A stretch of 64,000 nucleotides of DNA from Misgurnus anguillicaudatus (Eukaryota > Chordata > Actinopteri > Cypriniformes > Cobitidae). The translations under genes and the position numbers were made by a program. The notes below the pieces were generated by a model, which saw only the letters and a list, made by a program, of their open reading frames with translations, made no database searches and was not told where the DNA came from. Where the stretch lies: NCBI RefSeq assembly GCF_027580225.2, contig NC_073358.2, positions 28,670,501 through 28,734,500 on the forward strand. The letters are read 5' to 3'. Shown one piece after another: positions 58,493-64,000 of this stretch (positions are counted from its first letter, which is position 1; each line of letters begins with the position of its first letter).

Positions 58493-59204
58493 GTGTTGCT
58501 AGGGTGCTCATATTTGGTTGCTAGGGGCGTGGCTTAATAACTCTGTAAGGATCCTGAGAGTCTGATTGGATGCCTGACTAAAATGATCCCACCCCCATGT
58601 CTCTATGACAGTGTGATGCAAAGATATCCATCTGGGCATTTTATAATGGCAGTCTATGGGAGATGTTGCTAGGGTACCCAAAATTGTTGCTAGGGGCGTG
58701 GCTTAATAGCTTTGTAGAGATACTGGAAGACTGATTGGATGCCTGAGTAAAATGAGCCCTCCCCCATGTCTCTACGACACTCTAGAATGAAGATATTCCT
58801 TCTGGGACGTTTTTATTCCCTTATATGGGCGTGTTTCCTGCCCCATTATAAGTCAATGGGGAAATTTGGGTGCCTCTTACACCCCAGGGGTACAGCTTAC
58901 ACCCCATTGTGATGTATGTTCTTACAGTGCCTGCCAGCCTCTTCAACTGTGATAAGCCACAAGTTTCTACAAATTTCTCGTTCGCAGCTATGACCCGTCA
59001 AAGTTGGTCGTAATGTTAAGTCAATGGAAATTTTGGGGTGTTTGAGCGCCCCGTTTAGGAATTCGGTGGGTCCCATCAGTTAGAAAAGTCATAGCATAAA
59101 TCTACGGACCAGTCTTAAAAGTTTTGTTAAGTTTTGTGGGTGTAGCTTGAAAGCTCTAGGAGGAGTTACAATTGGTAAAAGTGAGGATCAGAAGAAGAAT
59201 AATA

Positions 59205-61867
59205 ACTAGATAGGTACATTTCCTGAAGAAAATGTGAGTGGTGCTTGCCTTGGCAAAATTCTGGGAACCATATATGATTATACTCCCAGCCAAAAGTAAA
59301 ACGATCCAACTCCCGTGTCTCTACGATGTTCTGATGCGGATATATAAGGCTGTGTTTATCCGGTTGCTAGGGTACTATATTTGGTTGCTAGGGAAAAAAT
59401 TGGCATCCACTAGTGATTACATGCCGAGTCACGAGTCAAACGGTCCAACCCCCATGTCTGTACAATGTTCTGATGCGGAGATATAAGGCTTTGTTTACTC
59501 TGTTGCTAGGGTACTGTATTTGGTTGCTAGGGGGAAAATTGGCATCCAATAGTGATAACCCTCCGAGTCACAAGTCAAACGGTCCAACCCCCGTGTCTCT
59601 ACGATGTTCTGATGCGGAGAAATAAGGCTTTGTTTACTCTGTTGCTACGGTACTGTATTTGGTTGCTAGGGAAAATATTGGCATCCACTAGTGATTACAT
59701 GCCAAGTCACGAGTAAAACAGTCCAACCCCCGTGTCTCTACGATGTTCTGATGCGGAGATATAAGGCTTTGTTTACACTGTTGCTAGGGTACTGTATTTG
59801 GTTGTTAGGGAAAAATTTGGCATCCAATAGTGATTACACTCAGAGTCACGAGTAAAACGGTCCAACCCCCGTGTCTCTACGATGTTCAGATGCGGAGATA
59901 TAAGGCTTTGTTTACACTGTTGCTAGGGTACTGTATTTGGTTGCTAGGGAAAAAATTGGCATCCACTAGTGATTACATGGCGAGTCACGAGTAAAACGGT
60001 CCAACCCCGGTGTCTCTACGATGTTCTGATGCGGAGATATAAGGCTTTGTTTACACTGTTGCTAGGGTACTGTATTTGGTTGCTAGGGAAAAAATTGGCA
60101 TCCACTAGTGATTCCACTCTGAGTCACGAGTCAAACGGTCCAACCCCCGTGTCTCTACGATGTTCCGATGCGGAGATATAATGCTTTGTTTATTCCGTTG
60201 CTAGGGTACTGTATTTGGTTGCTAGGCAAAAATTTGGCATCCCATAGTGATTCCAATCTGAGTCACGAGTCAAACGGTCCAACCCACGTGTCTCTACGAT
60301 GTTCTGATGTGGAGATATAAGGCTTTGTTTACTCTGTTGCTAGGGTACTGTATTTGGTTGCTAGGGGAAAAATGACATCCCATAGTGATTACACTCTGTG
60401 TCACGAGTCAAACGGTCCAACCCTCGTGTCTCTACGATGTTCCGATGCGGAGATATAATGCTTTGTTTATTCCGTTGCTAGGGTACTGTATTTGGTTGCT
60501 AGGGAAAAATTTGGCATCCCATAGTGATTCCACTCTGAGTCACGAGTCAAACGGTCCAACCCACGTGTCTCTACGATGTTCTTATGTGGAGATATAAGGC
60601 TTTGTTTACTCTGTTGCTAGGGTACTGTATTTGGTTGCTAGGGGGAAAATGACATCCCATAGTGATTCCACTCTGAGTCACGAGTCAAACGGTCCAACCC
60701 CTGTGTCTCTACGATGTTCTGATGCGGAGATATAAGGCTTAGTTTATTCGGTTGCTAGGGTGCTCAAATTTGGTTGCTAGGGGCGTGGCTTGGGAGTGGC
60801 CAATTATGTGCCCAATTGTTACACCCCTAGTCACAAGTAAAACGGTCCAACCCCCGTGTCTCTACGATGTTCTGATGCCGAGATATAACTGTTTGAATTT
60901 TATGTTGCTAGGGTGCTCGAAAGTGGTTGCTAGGGGCGTGGCTTAGTAAGTCTTTAAGGATCCTGAGAGACTGATTGGATGCCTGAGTAAAATGAGCCCA
61001 CCCCCATGTCTCTATGACACTGTGGTGCAAAGATATCCATCTGGGCATTTTATAATGGCAGTTTTTGGGACAGGTTGCTAGGGTGCCCAAAATGGTTGCT
61101 AGGGTAACCTTACACCCCATTGTGGGGGACGTCCTGAAAGAGTCTAGCACCCTCTTCAAATGTTGTGACCCACATGGTTCTACGAAATCCTCGCTCGGAC
61201 CTATGACCCGTCAAAGTTTTTCGCAATGTTAAGTCTATGGGATTTTCGCCCATTGACTTTGAATGGGAAATTTCGGGTGCCTCTTACACCCCAGGGGTAC
61301 AACTTACACCCCAATGTGATGTATGTTCTTAGAGAGCCTACTACCCTCTTCAAATGTATTAACCCACATGTTTCTACAAAAATCTCGCTCGTACCTATGA
61401 CCCGTCAAAGTTTTTGCAATGTTAAGTCTATGGGATTTTCCCCCATTGACTTTTCATTGGGGCACTTTTGGGCGCCTCTTACACCCCAGGGGTACAACTT
61501 ACACCCCAATGTGATGTATGTTCTTACAGAGCCTACCACCCTCTTCAAATGTTGTAACCCACATGTTTCTACAAAATCCTCGAGCAGAGCTATGACTCGT
61601 CAAAGTTGGGCGCAATGTTAAGTCAATGGGATTTTTCGGGTGGTTTTTCGCCCCCCTTTCGGAAATCCTGCACCCGATCGCTTATAAAAGTCATAGCACA
61701 CCTCTCCTCAATAAGCCGGTCGATTTGAGCCCTCTTTCATGGGTCTACGACAAACCGTGCGGGACGAGTTAGGTGCCGAAAAAACGTGCAGATGTAAGAA
61801 TAAAATATAATAATAATAATTTTTACAATAGTAATAGTGATGCCTTGCATAAATGCAAGCACCACTA
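59205..61867 (+). repeat. Composite array unit 8 (X head, 139-bp core, X tail with hairpin)
   Basis: X head, about ten monomers, a longer tail with an extra CTCTTACACCCCAGGGGTAC module, the X-type tail, a (TAA)n run and then the terminal segment GATGCCTTGCATAAATGCAA ending GCACCACT, as in unit 5. Confidence 0.8.
59292..60750. repeat. 139-bp tandem repeat, block in unit 8
   Basis: About 10.5 monomers, more heterogeneous than the other blocks. Near 60.15-60.70 kb an apparent two-monomer higher-order unit repeats (GTTCCGATGCGGAGATATAA alternating with GATGTGGAGATATAAGG). Confidence 0.93.
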
Positions 61868-61911
61868 ACTAGATAGGTACATTTCCTGAAGAAAATGTGA
61901 GTGGTGCTTGC
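61855..61911. repeat. 12-bp inverted repeat spanning the unit 8/9 junction
   Basis: The same arrangement as at 54136-54193: GCACCACT-ending tail and AGTGGTGC in the next head, exact reverse complements over 12 bases. Confidence 0.9.
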
Positions 61912-62684
61912 CGTGGCAAATTTTTGGGTAACATATATGATTATACTCCAAGCCAAAAGTAAAACGATCCAACTCCCGTGTCTCTACGATGTTCTGATGC
62001 TGAGATATAAGGCTATGTTTATCTGGTTGCTAGGGTACTGAATTTGGTTGCTAGGGAAAAAATTGGCATCCACTAGTGATTACCCTCCGAGTCACGAGTC
62101 AAACCGTCCAACCCCCGTGTCTGTACAATGTTCTGATGCGGAGATATAAGGCTTTGTTTACTCTGTTGCTAGGGTACTGTATTTGGTTGCTAGGGAAAAA
62201 ATTGGCATCCACTAGTGATTACCCGCCGAGTCACAAGTCAAACGGTCCAACCCCCGTGTCTCTACGATGTTCTGATGCGGAGATATAAGGCTTTGTTTAC
62301 TCTGTTGCTAGGGTACTGTATTTGGTTGCTAGGGAAAAAAATGGCATCCACTAGTGATTACCCTCCGAGTCACGAGTCAAACGGTCCAACCCCCGTGTCT
62401 CTACGATGTTCTGATGCGGAGATATAAGGCTTTGTTTACTCTGTTGCTAGGGTACTGTATTTGGTTGCTAGGGAAAAAATTGGCATCCACTAGTGATTAC
62501 CCGCCGAGTCACAAGTCAAACGGTCCAACCCCCGTGTCTCTACGATGTTCTGATGCGGAGATATAAGGCTTTGTTTACTCTGTTGCTAGGGTACTGTATT
62601 TGGTTGCTAGGGAAAAAAATGGCATCCACTAGTGATTACCCTCCGAGTCACGAGTCAAACGGTCCAACCCCCGTGTCTCTACGA
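61868..62684 (+). repeat. Composite array unit 9 (X head, 139-bp core), truncated by insertion
   Basis: X head and about five near-identical monomers. The last monomer stops in CTCTACGA at 62684, where a hAT-like element begins. Confidence 0.85.
61955..62684. repeat. 139-bp tandem repeat, block in unit 9
   Basis: About 5.3 monomers alternating between two variants (TACCCGCCGAGTCACAAGTC and TACCCTCCGAGTCACGAGTC), i.e. a dimeric higher-order repeat of 278 bases. Confidence 0.93.
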
Positions 62685-64000
62685 CAGTGGTCTCAAACTC
62701 CCGGCCCGCGGGCCATTTGCGGCCCGCCCTCCCCCTCTCTGCGGCCCGCGTCACCCTTCAACAATATAACGTAATCTGGCCCGCAGAAAAGAGTTTTATT
62801 TAAATTCGTTTTTTTTATTTAAACGTTTAAGGGTCCGGTCACATGTCGCATCTAACAACGCGAGTTAAAACGAGTCGAGGCGTTTCTTAAAGTATGTTTA
62901 CTTTTCAAAGTGCTTGCTTGGGAGCGGAGGTTGCGCAGCGTGGGGTCGCGTCACCCGTTGCTACGCAGCCACGAGCGCGCGCTCCGTGATGGCGAGGGTA
63001 ACGGAATGCGTGATCGGATTTTAATTCCTCTCGCGTCAATCATATCATTGTCACAATGCGATCAGTTCATCTGATCGCGACTTTGTAGTGTTTGTCCAGA
63101 GAAGATTTGTTACTTCCGGGTGGATACTCTGCTGTGGGGTTATTACCGTAGTTCACATCAAGTCACAGCTTCTAATGGAGACACCGCAGTGGGAGATGTA
63201 GTGCAACCACTGATCTATATAAATGACTGGATTGCGCATTGAACGCTTAACGTAACAGCGTGAGGTGAAGCCAGCGCAGAGTTCGAGCCGCCATCTTGGT
63301 ATACCCAACCGGCAGAGAGCGTCATTGACTTCCATTCAAAATCATGTTTTAAATTCATCCGCTTTACAGCGCATCAGTCACGCAAGATTATTTTTAGGAT
63401 ATGTGTACGTAAATTAAATGTTAATTCTGGTGTTATTTGCAATGTTTATGTTTCAATCGGGCAGGATAATGGATTTATAAAAAACCGTTAAGGTGAGTGT
63501 GTCTGCTGCATTCTGTTAATGACACGGGTATAAATAAAGTTTTTTTTTGACATTCAGCTACACGGTCAGCGTTATTTCTCTAAATAAGTTTAGGTAACTT
63601 GTACGTTTAGATAACATAAAACCGGCAAATTATTGCATGCACATGCGGTATAAAGTATGATTATTTATTTAGATTTCAGAATGAGCACGTTTGTCATTAA
63701 TACTAAATATGTTGGGTCTGTCTGCTGATCTGATACTGTAATGAAGATGAATGTATAATAACTGATTAAAAACGAAAATGTACAACTTTCAGTAAATAAC
63801 TATTTACAGGGTAAGGACGTTGGTGTTGTAATAATGTACAGGGTAACTTCAAATATAAAAACCAAGACTAGTAAAGTGATGTTTTATCATTAAAATCTGA
63901 TCGCGTAAATTGATTTAATAGAATGTTTGGGTATACCAAGATGGCGGCGCGGTGGCTTCACAGTTGTGATGTCATGCGCAATCCAGTCATTTATATAGAT
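62685..64000. mobile_element. hAT-like element interrupting the array (right end outside window)
   Basis: It starts CAGTGGTCTCAAACTCCCGG followed by GGCCCGCGGGCC and GCGGCCCGC, a CAGTGGT-type terminus typical of hAT elements. The repeat monomer is cut exactly here. The interior is CpG-rich and non-coding in the part seen, and it is itself interrupted at 63208. If hAT, the sequence just beyond its right end should begin CTCTACGA, duplicating 62677-62684. Confidence 0.65.
63208..64000. mobile_element. Second copy of the 813-bp hAT-like element, cut by window end
   Basis: It starts CACTGATCTATATAAATGAC and ends at the window edge with GTCATTTATATAGAT, lacking only the final CAGTG of the terminal repeat. 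The sequence matches 40970-41782 in opposite orientation, including the ATACCCAACCGGCAGAGA and ATACCAAGATGGCG segments. No transposase frame is present. Confidence 0.88.

Larger units (their letters stand above)
55998..59204 (+). repeat. Composite array unit 7 (Y head, 139-bp core, Y tail): chimeric
   Basis: The Y head has stem AAAGTTTG/CAAACTTT, loop AGGA and a broken second hairpin. It leads into only ~145 bases of CATG minisatellite, which jumps at about 56262 into the longest block of 139-bp monomers. The end is the Y-type tail (GAAAGCTCTAGGAGGAGTTA) and (AAT)n. Y ends with an X-type core make it a recombinant, the reciprocal of unit 2. Confidence 0.8.

Noticed and set aside
47340..62774. 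Repeated ~70-codon open frames resembling a repeat protein
   Set aside because: They come from the 139-bp satellite; 139 is not divisible by three, so frames shift each monomer and the ORFs overlap out of phase.

Overview
The window looks like nuclear DNA of a teleost fish, most likely a cyprinid. It holds one recognisable gene with vertebrate-type introns and exons, long (TG)n/(GA)n microsatellites, and many short palindromic DNA-transposon relics with TTAA, TA or 8-bp target-site signatures. There are no bacterial-type operons, and almost all open frames are short and fall inside repeats. The genus assignment is inference; no search was possible.

Region 1 (1-35.3 kb): ephrin-B1 (efnb1), plus strand. 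Four coding exons can be placed to the base by splice signals and reading frame: exon 2 (13627-13904), exon 3 (30474-30566), exon 4 (30888-31025) and exon 5 (33336-33721, with the stop codon). Together they encode about 297 residues: most of the Eph-receptor-binding domain, a charged juxtamembrane stalk, one transmembrane helix and the highly conserved cytoplasmic tail ending YYKV. Exon 1 (signal peptide and first residues) was not found and is inferred to lie upstream, so bases 1-13626 are treated as intron 1. Introns 1 and 2 carry microsatellites, a pair of related ~0.9-kb foldback elements, a nested hAT-like insertion, several TTAA-flanked palindromic elements and two stretches that could be regulatory.

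Region 2 (35.3-44.0 kb): no gene seen. A ~3.8-kb nest of mobile elements (38448-42239) has four layers: a TA-flanked host element, a 411-bp palindrome, a 1.8-kb foldback hAT-like element, and inside that an 813-bp hAT-like element with a perfect 8-bp target duplication. Smaller palindromic elements follow.

Region 3 (44.05-62.68 kb): a large head-to-tail array of nine composite units. Each starts at ACTAGATA, and most follow a (TAA)n-rich tail. Two unit families (called X and Y here) can be told apart by their first ~60 bases and, independently, by their last ~100 bases, and head type always agrees with tail type. X units normally hold a 139-bp tandem repeat (about 50 copies in total). Y units hold a minisatellite built from ~10.7-bp CATG-centred steps. 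Two units have X ends with a Y core or the reverse. Both heads can form two successive hairpins despite different sequence, and three intact tails carry the reverse complement of part of their own head. This is the most unusual structure in the window.

Region 4 (62.68-64.0 kb): a hAT-like element breaks the array in mid-monomer. It is itself interrupted by a second copy of the 813-bp element from region 2, cut by the window end about five bases before its predicted terminus.
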